This document shows, piece by piece, positions 23,096 through 36,229 of a stretch of DNA of 64,000 nt; positions within the stretch are counted from its first letter, which is position 1, and every line of letters begins with the position of its first letter. The stretch is from Hofstenia miamia. Its lineage: Eukaryota > Xenacoelomorpha > Acoela. The DNA lies in contig SCFE01000030.1 of the NCBI GenBank assembly GCA_004352715.1, forward strand, positions 1,411,029-1,475,028, given 5' to 3'. The translations under genes were made by a program, and so were the position numbers. The notes under the pieces were generated by a model. It was not told where the DNA came from. It was given only the letters and a program-made list of their open reading frames with translations, and did not search any database.

Positions 23096-24587
23096 CTAAA
23101 TATTAGAGATGTGCCGGTATCCGGTAAAATCGGCAATTACACAACCGGATCAGAATATCCGGTAAAATTTAACTTGTTTACCGGATAGCATATTCTGAGA
23201 AAAATCTTGATTTAAAAATAGAATTTTCGAGGAAAAAGCTTTATTTTTTTGTGATATGCAAGTTTTCATGCAACAAAGCAAGTTTTTCTGACATATCAGG
23301 ACGTAATCTATGTAATATTTATTTATTTTCATTCGCAAGAGGTCGATGTTAATTGAGAAATGAGGTTGTTATTCATTAATAATCAGGGCAACTAAAAGTA
23401 GTAGAAGTCATATTTATTCTGTTGGTCTATTTTGGATTCTGCATAAAATTAGATGGTTTTCAGACTTGGGGTGCAGTTAAATAGCAAATTTTAAAGTCAT
23501 AAAAAGCAATATTTTGTTTATTAAAAAATACTTTAACAAATGTTGCTGAAAATTCATGAAATTAATATTTTCCACAGTTTCATTAAAATTATGAAAAAAC
23601 TTAAAAATTAATGCTGGAGTGTGACTGCTTTAAATCATTTAAACTAAAAAAATATATACATGTGTACTCATTCAATTTCAATTAATGTACTTCCTGACCT
23701 AAACCCCGAGAAGTTTAATTTTTAACTAATTGTTGACCCGACCCACTGGTCGACGAGTTTCTAGAAATGGCCATGTATGCTGGCAACTGAAAAAATATTA
23801 AAGGAATTAAATGCATTATTACTTCCGGGATTTTGCAATGCACACGTGTTGCAGAATTGTGCCATCCCTATTCCGGCAAAATATATGAGGCTTGACAATC
23901 TAATTGCTTCATTTAAGGTTGCTATCATAAAGAATCAAAGTTGTTCAATGCTTGACAAAGTTGAAATTCCACCAGATGTTGTTATTACTCCCACCCTTGA
24001 TCTCGGAAATGGTACCTGTGAATTTGAAATAATCACTTATATCAAGTCATGTTTAAAATACTGGCTTCACTGCTATAATGGAAAGAAAGCGGATGGAGAC
24101 TTAATCAGGATTGTATGCTAATCTACGAAAAGGTCAAGCAACATTGGCTGCAGTTGAGAGAACATTCTCTGTGTTAAGAAAACTCTTAGCCTATGACAGA
24201 AATCTTAACCACAATAATATATGGAAATTTAAGTGCTGTTACTATAATTTAGTGAAGCAGTTGCGTTAAAAAATTGACTTTTTATAATGTAAGAGTTTAT
24301 GTATTTGTGTTATATGTATATCCTGTTTTCAGTAATAGAAAAACGTTTTATGTTGCTTAAATGGATCATTTTGAGAAATCGATGGTCATATTTTAGAACA
24401 TATTAATCTAAATTCCGTCATATTTGTCAAAAAATAATGTCATATTTTGTTTTTTAAAGTCATATTTCTGGTTGCACTAGTAATGATTGAACAATATATT
24501 ATCCGGTATCCGGCAGTCAAATTACCCGGAATTATTCGGTGTCCGATATATGCAATTCACTATCTAGATCCCATCCCTACTAAATAT
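23096..24587 (+). mobile_element. hAT transposon with CTAAATAT duplications
   Basis: The direct repeat CTAAATAT lies at 23096-23103 and 24580-24587. The ends are TAGAGATGTGCCGG (from 23104) and, inverted, TAGGGATGGGATC (to 24579), short imperfect hAT-type termini. Several CCGGTA/TCCGGTAAAA motifs cluster in the first 90 bp and in the last 90 bp, likely transposase-binding sites. The 1476-bp copy holds a fragmentary transposase. It sits just downstream of RNase gene B. Confidence 0.8.
23777..24269 (+). pseudogene. hAT transposase remnant
   Basis: An open segment at 23777-24121 begins MLATEKILKELNALLLPG and includes CNAHVLQNCA, similar to the conserved Cys/His region of hAT enzymes. After a frame change, 24125-24269 encodes LAAVERTFSVLRKLLAYDRN and more, matching the C-terminal hAT dimerisation region, ending in TAA. 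Large parts of a normal transposase (N-terminal zinc finger, catalytic core) are absent, so it cannot be functional. Confidence 0.65.
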
Positions 24588-24825
24588 CGAAACACGATTT
24601 ATGCTTCCCGTAAACAGTGAGTTAGAGAAGAGAATTTTTTTTGAAAACGCTTTTTAGCAAAAATGTATTGAATCATTATTGTAGAATTGTATTTTTCAAG
24701 ACTTGGCAAATTTCAATTTTAAGAGCTAAAAGAATAATAAGGATGTTGAGGTTATCATTTGCTATGGTCATTTAGCTAAAACTGATGTTCTAAATTTAAA
24801 TAGTAAACCTAAAAATGTTATATAA

Positions 24826-27800
24826 TTAAAATAAACTACTTGCAAACAAAATGAAATGCTTATATAAATTTATAATCTTCTGTGAAATCCTCGTTATTAA
24901 TTTCATCAAGATGTGGAGGTCCTCTTCGCCAATAACTTCATCAAAATGTTGTTGACATCTATATTTTGTGAAGTGAAGGAATTCTTCCACTGAGGGTGGT
25001 TCATGAAATACCACATTATTGAGAGAGTAGCTGACACCCTTCTTACAGCCTCTAAGAATCGGAGATTTTGTTTTCCCATAACGAATTTCGTGCACGTAGT
25101 TGAGTTTGTGTTTATGAGTGCATACAACCGTTTTTGCAACCAAATTCAATGGTGGACACATTGTACATAAATGGTAGTAATCACTTGCTGTATACCCCTT
25201 CCTGAATCCGTGCTTGACGTACTCATGACGTTGCAATTTGCAGCATGTAAAATTTGTCTTGGGTGAAGCATCATACCATGAAAGGTCGGCATAAGTATCA
25301 GTTACCAACTTTTCAAATTCTTTGGCTTCTGTATTTAACTGCGAATGGTCTAAATATGTTTTATTACATTTTCATGTTAAGATTTTGTAGTGCCATGTTC
25401 AGAAGAGAATCAACGGGACACGCACTCGCAATATGTCACAGTACTTTTATTGGTTAATTTCTCAGTGAAGAACTTCTTATTGTTACTAGCATGCATTAGT
25501 TTTTTTCAAATATTTTCTTTAAATTTGAGATAAACTTTTGAGTAATAATGATAAAATAATTATATTTGCATTTTTATTAAATTTGTGAATTTTATTTAAT
25601 ATTCAAGAATTTGTTTTTTAATGTTGTAGCCATCTAGCGAAACAAATTGATATTATATTTGAAAATGTATATTGAAAACAAGATAATATTGAATCTTTAA
25701 TACAAAATTGACAATTTTACTAATATGTAATAAGTTTGTAGTGTAGAATAAACCTAAGAAATTCCCCAACTACTTTCATGCAATATTTAATAGCTAATTT
25801 GTAAATTTCAGAGCATTGAAAAAGCTTTTTTATGTCGCATTTTTATTTCCAGAGTTTGTATTTATGATTTTTAGGTCGTCTGCCAAAAGATAGATTTGGT
25901 TTGATAATCCAGAAGATGGGAAATCATTCATCATTATTTGAAATATGAAGGGACCCAGGAATTCTACTTGTAGCATTTGTATTGTACAAATATTTAAAAT
26001 ATATAAATTACTATTATATATGCTTCAGTGTGTCCCATTTATAGAAAGAAGTTGTTTCCTTCCTGTTAAATTTGTATGAAAATGCTTAAGATTACCACCT
26101 ATTTCATGAATTTATTGAGGACAATGTTATGGGAAGCTTAGTCGAATTCCTTAATGAAGTCATAGTGTTCGTATAGACATAAAACATTTTCTTCATTATG
26201 ATAGTAGTTCTCGGCAATAGATTAACAATTGAGCGTTTTTTAGTGAAACCGTCATGTGATTTGGATATTTTATATCGTAAGTATGGATATAGTTTGTTGC
26301 ATATGATTCCTTCAAAAATTAAGTATAATTTAGGTATTATGCTGATTGGTCGATAATTGTTGATTTCCTTCGAATTCCCACTTTTAAATTTGGCTTTAAC
26401 GTTGGCTTGTTTCTTTTGTTTTGAGTAAGTACCTGTTATTTCTATATATAAATAAATATATAAATTAAATAGGTTGAGAAGGGTGTGGAAGAAACCCGTT
26501 TTGTATATATGTGTGAAGTTTGATAGGATTTTATCCAAGCCACATCCAGGTTTGAAACTTTTCTTTATAGCATTTTCAATATAATTCATAGATAATGCAA
26601 TGTTGTTGCAATAGCTCTCAGTATAAAACAATGTAATATCTGTACTGGATAGGTACACAGATGCAAAATATTCATTGAAAGAATTTGCTATGTCCCTTTC
26701 AGAACCAACAATTTTGTCGTTGTAGAATGATGCCAATGTTAAATTTAGATTATATCAGTGTATAGCATTGATTTTGAAATAATAAATCTATAAAGGATAA
26801 TTTCAATAATTTTTTAACACTATCGATGTGCTTTGCAATAAGAATGTTTGAATTAAGTACAAACTTTCAGGATCAAACCCGAGAACAAAGCACTTGCCAC
26901 CAGATTCAGTGAATTTACTGCCAAGCTATAACGATCAATCATTGTCTTAGTCCATAGAAATTGGCGCTACTTCAAACTTACAGCATCCCACTGGTATTTT
27001 CGCTTATGAAAACATGAGGCAACCATGTTGACTGCTGGAAATGTTCCAAGTACCGTGTTTACCCGTGTATAAGCCGCACTTTTTTCCACGAAAAATTGCT
27101 CCCAAAGCCGGGGTGCGGCTTAATTACAGAAACATCTCGAAAAGCCACCTAATTTGCATATATATTGTAAACTAAAATACGAGATCATGCTGTAATATAC
27201 ATTAAAGTAAAGTAATATCCTTGATTAAAACACAAACAATTAATTTATTAAATATAACACAATATTAAAATATTGCAATGTATTGTTAGTTTAGAAATAA
27301 TATGCATGCAATTATCAAGAGCAATTTAGATCAACATCCTTTACAAGATCTATATAGGTTTATAGTTTTACTTAATGTATTAAGATAAGCTATAAATCGT
27401 GGAAATGCAGGTTTCTTTTCTTCAAAGCTGTAAAAAATATCTGAATAATATGTTTTGTTGATTCAGTGCTTGTGAATTTTTATATTGCTCAAAAAACTTT
27501 TTTCTTAAAAATCTTCTCCCAAACTCGGGGTGCGGCTTATCTACGGATGCGGTAAATAATCAAAAAAATACTTAATATATTAGCTCTTGCTAGACAAGAG
27601 CTAAAGGTTGTCCAACCAACAATGATTCATTTCATTATTTTTGTTTCGCCGCTGGGGAATTAATGGCCCAGAGATAAATCCAACAATGAGCCACAAACGA
27701 ATACAGTTTTACCCTTATTGTTAAAATATACATGCAATGCACAATGCAAATTTAAAAAATTTTATATGATAACATGCTATCAAATATAAAATAAATATGT

Positions 27801-29871
27801 GTAAAATAACTGTAATAGGTATTGTGATACTATTTTTACACAGACGATAATTACTACAACATTAAGTTAGATTCATTGCTTATAAATATAAATATTTTTT
27901 GAAAATTTTAGTTATTATTTTTTTTAAATAACTTGAATTGAGATATTATATGGTTTGGTCATTCAATGTTCATTGGCCAAATACCAGTGATTGAAACAAT
28001 AGTGGGCGGGCTTGCCTTGGGGTGAAATTTTTGAACCCACAATCAACGCCACACCACAAGAAATATCTACAAATCAACATGTATTAATATGCATAAAATA
28101 TTACAATTTAATCACTATCTTCACAATAGTGATATTCAGCAATGCAATTTCTAAAAGTTTGTGATTTGATAACACTAAGAATTATTGAGGCTATCTACAA
28201 TAGTTGTAATAGGCCATCAATAGCACATTAATCCTTGTTTCATGGGGGTTAGATTTACCCTGATGTAAAGTCAAGCGGGGTTTAGAATGGTGGAGTTGAT
28301 AGAGGGCAGCTATTTTAGGTAGGGGCTGCCGGTTGAGTCATGTCGAGTCAATGTGCAATTTATAAAAAAAATTATTTCTCTTGCACATTTTTTGCCATAA
28401 TAAAACTGTAAAATCCAAATATGATCATCCGTACAATTATTTTATTACCATACTTTAGAAGTATTTATTTTTGCTTACTCGGTGAGCTGTCAGATTATAA
28501 TTCATGTTTATTCAATCTACAGTTGGCTCGAGAGTATTTACTGACCGGTTCCACCCATGCTCTCTAGTAGGTAACCATAAGGAAACACTGGAGATATATT
28601 AGTTTACTTTGAGGTACAATAATATAATTTTCCTGTTGTTTTAACAAGTTGTATATTATTAAGTTTAGTGGCTATGTATTAGAATCTTGAAAAACATATT
28701 TCAAAACACTTCCAAGATTCTCGATTTTCGAAGTTTTTGCCCAAAAATATTTAGTTAGGAAGTATGAATAAAACGTCAAAAGCTGGTATTTTTGAGAGCA
28801 GGTTCGAATTAAGGCTTGGAGTAAGTGTAACATTCAAATATTTGAATAAATATGAACTATATATTTTTAACCCTAGTCTAGTCTGCATATTAACGAAGTT
28901 GACACATCTATTGGTTCATATGCTTCCATGAAATGTGAAAATTGCCTTTTATTTAGAATTTGAAAATAGCAACTATTTTTTTAAGAAAATTTATATTTTT
29001 TAAAATTCACTCAAAAATCCCAGTTTTGGTAAGGCTACAGTTAGACAATGTTTATCTGTCACATTTTGGTGGAATCCCACATTTAACCACCCGAGATAAT
29101 TAGCGATGGCACATGATTTTGTAATTGCTTTAGTGACCAATCACATAGTCTAAATTTAGCCTGAGCAGAGAATTCAAGATCGATTGCAGCAATAAAACCT
29201 AATTACTATTTTTCTGTATACAATTGACTTAAAATTCATAAAGACGTGCAGTGGGCATAGTTCGTGAAAGAAGAGGTATTCGTTTATCTCTGAGTTAGCT
29301 AGAATTTCGGATATCAATATTTTTGCGAGTTATGAGTATTTAAGAACTTCTAGGAAACAATTACAGATTTTGCACAAATCTTCGATTGAATATAGTGAAT
29401 ATAATATCTAGCTAGAGGAAAACATTGGATGTCTAGGATTTATAAAAATTTGTTTCTTTGATATTTGATTGTTTAATGTTAAGGTTATTTTTGGCAGAGG
29501 ATTGACAAAGATTAAAAGTATTTTCTTGATAATTTCTTCAAATTTCATAAATTACGTCATCATTTGTAAATATTGCGCATTTTATTACAAAAAGAAATAT
29601 AATCAAATGAATTACTATAAAACTGCTCACAAAATGTTAATTAAAACGTTAAATTATAATTACCTTTTAAATCGATTTCTGTGCTATTCTTATAAATTTC
29701 TGGCCAAACTCCGTGCAGACTAACATTGATGTTGTTTTCGTGTAAATAACGGTTGACTTCATAACCAGCTCTGCTTATAGAAATCGGTAAGTAATAAGCA
29801 TATGTAATATCAGTTTCGCAAACCGCAAAATGCTTAATTGAAAGTAAAAAGAGTAGTATAGCAAGAAGCAT
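24826..29871 (-). CDS. RNase T2-family protein B, catalytic residues retained
   Basis: Two exons on the minus strand: 29871-29664 and 25349-24826, 243 residues. Residues 1-18 are a signal peptide (MLLAILLFLLSIKHFAVC). The first catalytic motif is VSLHGVWPE (His53). Exon 1 ends at AAAAG|GTAATT after 208 bases; the acceptor ATATTTAG rebuilds Asp70, so the phase-1 intron matches gene A. Exon 2 has FTCCKLQRHEYVKHGF, in which His111, Glu112, Lys115 and His116 fit the RNase T2 HExxKHG signature. The Cys usual after KHGT is replaced by Phe in both paralogues. Several Cys residues are shared with gene A. It is expected to be a secreted or lysosomal endoribonuclease. The last about 35 residues are AT-rich and uncertain; another frame there is also open. 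The 4.3-kb intron holds a LINE and a MITE. Confidence 0.78.
25830..26760 (-). mobile_element. LINE fragment within intron
   Basis: The minus strand at 26736-26104 encodes the N-terminal part of a reverse transcriptase: DIANSFNEYFASVYL, KPGCGLDKI and KEINNYRPISIIPKLYLIFE are conserved in CR1/Jockey-like elements. The catalytic part follows in broken frames near 25980-25850 (LGPFIFQIMMNDF and LADDLKI, in which YADD has become LADD). Both ends are truncated. It has the same transcriptional orientation as gene B. Confidence 0.75.
27056..27553. mobile_element. candidate MITE with ATAAGCCGCAC termini
   Basis: The left end GTGTTTACCCGTGTATAAGC continues to CGCAC; the right end, inverted, reads ATTTACCGCATCCGTAGATA then AGCCGCACC. 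A second internal GGTGCGGCTT occurs near both ends. These imperfect inverted repeats of about 30 bp bound an AT-rich, non-coding interior of about 440 bp. No clear target duplication is seen. Confidence 0.5.
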
Positions 29872-31053
29872 TTGAACTACAGTAAATCAATAATTCTAAC
29901 GTCAACGTTTTCGTTATCTTGAAAAGCAATTATAGATAGCAGGTTGAAATACAGTTTAGATATTCTCTCAAAAATCTTATGCAATGTGTAAATCGTTATA
30001 TAGATAATTACTCTTTTTGCAGAAATTATTGTCATTTTATTCCCGGCACACACACTTTATTATGACTTAAATCAGAAAAACTGATTGGCTAAATTACTTT
30101 CTTTCTGATTTCTAAATGAAGAATTTTAACGAGGCTAACTGAATACGGTACAATAGCAAATTCAAAAGAGCTCCGTAATTTTTTATTAAACAAATGTAGC
30201 TATACTTTATTAGTTTCGCTTGATACAAATAGATTCTTATTTCAAATCTTAAAAGCTATCACCTTCTAAAGTAAGTAATTCCTTAGTTACCCATTTTTAG
30301 AAAAAACCTTGTTGCACTCCTGTCATAATTACAGATTAAAGTGCTGCAATGCTGCAAAGCCTATTTAGCTTTAAACTGCTTTGGGTTCTTTAAAATAACA
30401 AGTTTCTTACATTTTAAAATAATTTTCCCCACGGACTCTAGGAAATTTGGAAATTATGGGAATTTGGCACATCTATTGGTGAACGTGCTTCCATGTGGTG
30501 TTGAACATTTGTTGAAAAGTGCTTGAAAAGATTGACCAATTTTCATTGAAAATTCTTTGTATACCCATGTTTAGGTAGTCGGGAAGTCTCGAGCACGAGC
30601 AATGTGTTGGCGTGTATTTTCCTAAATTATGAAATTATGCATATTTATCTTCAATTTTGTAAATTGGAATGCATTATATCTCAAATTACAAAAGAAATCT
30701 AGCACTGTGCATAAATCTATTTATAATTTTTTTAAATCTTACAACTTAAGTTGATTCTTCTTGTCACTGGATCGGAGGCCAGATACTGAAAATAGACATT
30801 GCCTGAGGAAGCATTTCTAGGAAATCTAACTCCGTTGAATTTTTTAAAGTACTTAGTGTATTTTTCTGGTCTACATGTAGAGCACATGTGAGAAACAACT
30901 AACCTCGAGATATTTTTAAAAAAATTTAATAGCTGTTTTAAGATAAAGTGAGCTTCAATTACCTAAGAGGCATTGGTTGGACGCCATTACTTCAACAATA
31001 TATAAAAGCAAAGCAATCATTCATTGCATTTTCTTACAATTGGCATATGTGAT
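29872..31053. other. stretch upstream of RNase gene B
   Basis: Expected to contain the promoter of the minus-strand gene starting at 29871. No recognisable promoter element or coding sequence. Confidence 0.4.
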
Positions 31054-32400
31054 CAGGGGTTCGAAAAAATTAGATTGCAAGGTTTGTAATCAATTAAGTT
31101 CTTTGCAATAAATTTTTGAAATTATTTAAAATTTACAATCAATTATTGCAAATATTTGCAATTAATTGCAATTATTGTGATTTGTAAACACCGTTTGTAA
31201 ATTGCTTAAACTGCGCAAAAACATGTATAATCAAAGCATTATTTATTGGAAATGTAAATTAAACGACTTCTTAAATGTTAAATGACTTGTTAAATGTTCT
31301 ATGACTGTATTGCTTTTGACACCAGAATTTCATCCCAATGCTGGTTGTTGAGACAAAGCAACAACTGAATATCAAGATTGCTTGGTAGCAGAGACTGACG
31401 GAAGTCGTTGAAGCAGAATCCAGACTTACTGAAAAATCGCTCCAATAAATTGGACGTTGGCAATAGGAATCTTATATCCACGTATTTTCGTTCCAACTTC
31501 ATTTTTTCTTTTTCAGATTTTCCCGCAAAATCAGAAGTTGTTTCTTGGACGTCACTGTTATTGTCACCATTGCAGTACTTTAGAACAGTTACACAATCCT
31601 GAACAAATATGTAATTCACTAAACATAAATCCCAACAATAGAAAAAGTTTTGTAGGAGTTACTGCTTCTATGCATTTTTGGAGCAAATCCGATTTCAACC
31701 TTTGTGATTGAAACGCGGATTTTGCATCGAAGAAGACATCATTGTTGTTGTAGCTAGAAATTACAAGATCGAGGTAATCTATGTGTTTACATATTTCTGG
31801 ATTTGTATACTAACCGAATTTTTTGCGATACACTTATCCTGAATTTAGATATAATATGGTGGGTTAGGCCTCTTGGCTGAATTTCCTTTCCTTGGAGTTA
31901 CCTCAGATGGAGTTTCTGAAAAATATGTTATTGAAGTTAAGTGCCATGCAATTCAACCGCGGTTGACAATTATTGACTTGGAATTTCCAATAAATTGCTT
32001 GAGCAAATTCAATGCCAAATTCAACTTTCCAGAAAAGTGAAGAAAACTTCTGTTTAGCTCACCCGATTTCGAAAGTTCATTGATCTGTTACGGTTCTTGA
32101 AAGTTTGTTGGCCAAATTATGTGTTATTTCACTGATAAATGACTGTGAAATATTTGGAAACAATTGATTTTTGAAAAAATTATTGAATAAATTGTAGGTA
32201 TTATCATTAGAATTATTATGGTAGACTACCATTAGTAGTGGCTTAAAATAAAAAAGAAAACTAAGTTTTACAAATAAGAAATTGAATGCTTTGCTAATCC
32301 ACAAACAATTTTACAGAAACAAGCTAATCATGAGACAAGCATGCGGTGCAATATTTTTAAGTTCGCGAATGCGACGAATATTTTTTCAACATTTATCCTT
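31054..32400 (-). mobile_element. hAT element remnant
   Basis: The minus-strand ORF at 31619-31299 contains FLLPTSNLLERFFSKSGFCF followed by LPSNLDIQLLLCLNNQHWD, the typical C-terminal hAT dimerisation signature. Further decayed reading continues to about 32340. CAGGGGTTCGAAAAAATTAG at 31054 looks like a hAT terminus on the downstream side, followed by ATTGCAA/TTGCAATT repeats. The opposite terminus was not identified with confidence; CGACCCCTG near 33437 is a weak candidate without a matching duplication. Confidence 0.55.
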
Positions 32401-34129
32401 GTAGCTGCAATGGCTTAAATTAAAATAGCATCTTTGGAGAAAATGGGGTTCCAAAATTACTGTGAGAGGCAACTGTTTGCATTTCCAGTTCTTTAAATGT
32501 AATAAATTTTAAAAAATCACTATGTCTGACAAGCTCTGCATCTGAAATGTTGCTTCTATATCCATTAGAAAAATATTATTGATTATTACATCAGGGAATG
32601 ATGAAATTATATAAAGGTATTACAATGCTTGGGCAATATACCAGAGTAGATAACTCCATTTTTTATGCTGATTCCAATTCTGAACAAATTTTTGTGAGCA
32701 ATTCATTATTTAAAAAGTTATTAACATTTTTAACAAAGCATATACATTTTCATCAGCCAATCATTTTGCAGCATTTTTGTAACTTATGCACTGAAATTAG
32801 CTGGGACACTTTATTCAAATTTAGACTCTTGGAATCTTGAGCTAATTACTATTTCTTCGATTATCCTTGTATGTATTTTTGAAAAATTCAAAAGTTTGTT
32901 CATTAATACTAACTTGGCAAATTTGTAACTTCAACTCTTTTGGCTTAAATATTAATATGCAATGTAAGTTATTTAAAGAATGTTAAATAGCACGGTAAAT
33001 GATGTGTATATATATAAAGTTTCATAAGATTTATTACATAATAAAAGTTGACATACATAAATATTTTATCAAGCACACCTAATTTTTAAAGCAATTTATA
33101 GTAGACATTGGAATATAATCACAGTTTACATTGATTTGCTTACTACTAACAATCTTATAACTGTTAAAAGTTAGCAATTTGAAAGTTGATAAGCATTGAG
33201 ATTGAGATTCATTACAATACTTGAACAAAGCGTATCCCATTTTTCACTGTTTTTATTTTTTTTGCAATGTGTTCAAAACATTATTAATTTATCATTAAGC
33301 AAAAAAACCCAGGAATTTTTTTAAAAATATTAATTCTTGAAAGCACCATGTGATAGAGCAGTCTTCTCTTTCATTTATACTCTTACTCCATTAACTGACT
33401 CTATCCCTTTGAGCTCTCCCGGTTCTCCTGCCGCTCGACCCCTGATTTTGGACATGGAACGCCTCAAATGATTTGGGAGATCTCTGCACATATACAGAAA
33501 GAGGAAATGTTCTTTGTTTTCTAAATATTTTGTGTATGTGTCTTTGTTTCTGCTATTTGTGTTGTTTTTTGACGCTATTTAGAGTTTTAAACAGTACATT
33601 ATAATGTCAAAAGCTACTCTAAATATTGATGTTTCCTTTCCTTCCATACCTCGAAACCTTATCATTATATGAATGTTAGTTGTGCGGAGAATTACACTTT
33701 TAATCTTTTCAACAACTTCAACAAACAGCAGTAAGAGATAAAATAAGACATTCATTGTTCAAATAAGTATTAGGAACTCGTAATTTATCTGCATAGAATC
33801 ATCACATATACAAACATTCATAGAATATATCACTACACTATATGCAATAAATCTTTCAGGATAGGGATGAAGTACTATGATGATTTTTTCTTTAAAACAT
33901 TTAGGGCTTATTTAAATTGGATATCAAATTTTCTATAAAAAAGTTTTAGATTAGTAAATAATATATTTGCAAAATTTATTTAACTCTATATAAATGATAA
34001 TACAGAATTAATTCACTCATTTGTTTTAAGTCAATTTAATTATTGTTCCTTTGCTTTCCAAAGTATCAACGCTCGCAATAAGTCATCATTAGCAAAAATT
34101 TATTACGTGGGGCTTAAGATCGCTAAACT
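32401..34129. other. stretch without a supported gene
   Basis: AT-rich. A short open frame at 32598-32840 (+) shows no recognisable motif. Confidence 0.45.
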
Positions 34130-34132
34130 TTA

Positions 34133-34430
34133 TTGATAAGCATCAGTCAATCAATGAATTTTCGGTCATCTTATAATATTTTGTCTCCACTTTGTTCTAA
34201 TCAATATCAATATTTGCGTTTAACTCATAAGTTTATAAATGGACGTAATTCTCTAAATTTTTTACAACATTATATCATTTTCAATCAAAGAACTATTAAA
34301 ATTTGCAGTAAAATTAACCGTCAGCACTTTTTTATATATAATTCTTGCGCATTATGGAATAAACTGAATATTACAATAAAAATCAAACAAAATTATTTAA
34401 AAGTATTTATACCGCACCTTTAACAAACCC
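34133..34430 (+). mobile_element. LINE ORF2 C-terminal fragment
   Basis: The frame includes FRSSYNILSPLCSNQYQYLR, then KFINGRNSLNFL and later NSCALWNKLNITIKIKQNYL. This order is typical of the extreme C-terminus of CR1/Jockey-like ORF2. It is open to a stop at 34423, but the rest of the LINE is absent, so it is a 5'-truncated relic. Confidence 0.55.
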
Positions 34431-36229
34431 TAATATTATACATAACAATACCTGTAATCTTAATTAACGTAGTGGATACATTTTATTACGACCTTAAAGT
34501 ATACATTTTCAAGTCAACTCATGCCGATTGAAATCAATTGATTTCAACATTCATATAAAAACAAATCAAATTAGTTGACTTAATATCAACATGTTGATAT
34601 CAATACAAATCAATATCGACGGCAAACCTGGAGTCTGCATAAGGGAGTCTGCACCTAAGAAACAATAATTCTTACTCCAATTTTGAAAATGCATGAATAT
34701 GAATATGTAAAACTGCTTGGGACAATCAATGCCAAAGTAAGTAGACGTTAAAGTCATTACAATAGTGATAGAGTTAAGGTAGATATTGAGCTACATCAAC
34801 TAATAAACGAACGCAAATGAATTATTTAGGCACGTCGGAGGTGCGCGAGGTGATTACCTGAAACTGACAATCCAAGAAACAGAATCAATACTGTATCTAA
34901 TCCATGAATGCTGTCGAGCAGATTTTCACAAATTGATTCATCTATTTGAAAATGAGTCTTTAGACTTTTTTCGCACCCCTATCACGTCTTAAAATATCAA
35001 AATAAGCAGATGCAAAAGCTGGTTTCTGTATCTAATTTTTACATAGTGGTATATTTAGAAATGTGGCAATAATTTTTTTAAAAAAAATATAATTGACATT
35101 CGAAATATTATATTTTAGACTTAAATTAAGTTTACAACTATAATGTTGATCTAGATAGGCTAACTATGCATCTTGTGTAACGTAAGTCTAAACATTTACA
35201 ATGGACTATTGGCGAAGAGGCCTTTTATAAATTGCTTAATCAGTGAGAATTGCATTTAAAAATTTGGAGTGGACTTATCTGCAAAAACCAATGATGAGAC
35301 TTGCATATCGATCTATGCTGAAAAAATAAAAAAATTCGTCATCTTTTGAATTATTTGTCTCCAATTTAGAGCATAGGCCTACATAGCAGTATGTCTTTGA
35401 ATAAAAATGGATAGCATTATGAATAAATTAGCTTTTAGTAGTGCCATTTTCAACATTTTCTTGCATTTCGTAAAGTCATAAGTTGTTTTTAATCTTTGAA
35501 AATATTTTCAATCCAAATTCATAAATTTCAGTTGTTTAAATATGTGCTTACTTTTAAGCCCTTAATATCGTGAAAACCTAATTTAGATCATTGACACTTG
35601 CTCTTTCGCTTGATAATCCTTCCACATAAATCGAATTTCCAAATTGTAAGTTCAATCCGCACTCGTCATTGTTGCCTTCATAATTTTTATGATGGCTATG
35701 GAAATAATTATTATCGTAAACTTCTATTTTGCCATATTGCAAAGTGAGTTGAATTAAGAAAACTATTTAGAAGATTAAGAAAAAATCATTTTTCAATAAT
35801 CTCTTTTGCAATATATGATCATACTTATTGCAAATTTGAAAGCATCAACAAACTATACAATAACATTGCAAAATATAATGTTATGCTCTTGTGATAGGCG
35901 TATGGTGATTTAATTAAATCTCGTATCTGTTGAAAAACAAAATTAGAATGTTGTTCTCAAAATATAGTTTCTTAAGTGAAATAAAGTTATCCTGTAACCC
36001 ATTGTGGAAGAGCTGCACCACAACGTTTAGAAATATATTGAGTAATATCCATATTCTTTACCGGTGGCTCATCATAAAAGCATGGAAGAATTGAATAATC
36101 GCACAAGGTGGTAACTGCTTAACTACTAGTGTCATACTTTTTATACCTATAGCATATTTTTTAACTGTTATATTAATGTGAGTGTTGAACTTTAATTTTG
36201 AGTCAATGGTTACGCCTAAGATACTTCAA
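34431..36229. other. stretch without a supported gene
   Basis: AT-rich. The segment about 36075-36125 (AGCATGGAAGAATTGAATAA...) is similar to 43185-43225, suggesting a relation between the two loci. Confidence 0.45.

Larger units (their letters stand above)
25350..29663 (-). other. intron of RNase gene B
   Basis: 4314 bp between a GTAATT donor and a TTTAG acceptor. It contains a minus-strand LINE (25830-26760) and a candidate MITE (27056-27553). The remaining about 2.1 kb (27554-29663) has no recognised feature. Confidence 0.65.

Noticed and set aside
28795-28815. GGTTCGAATTAAGG resembling a tRNA T-loop
   Set aside because: Flanks do not form the other arms; isolated match in AT-rich DNA.
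31054-33442. CAGGGGTTCGA (31054) and inverted CAGGGGTCGA (33442) as two ends of one hAT
   Set aside because: Similarity stops after about 10 bases and the flanking 8-mers differ; only the left end was used.
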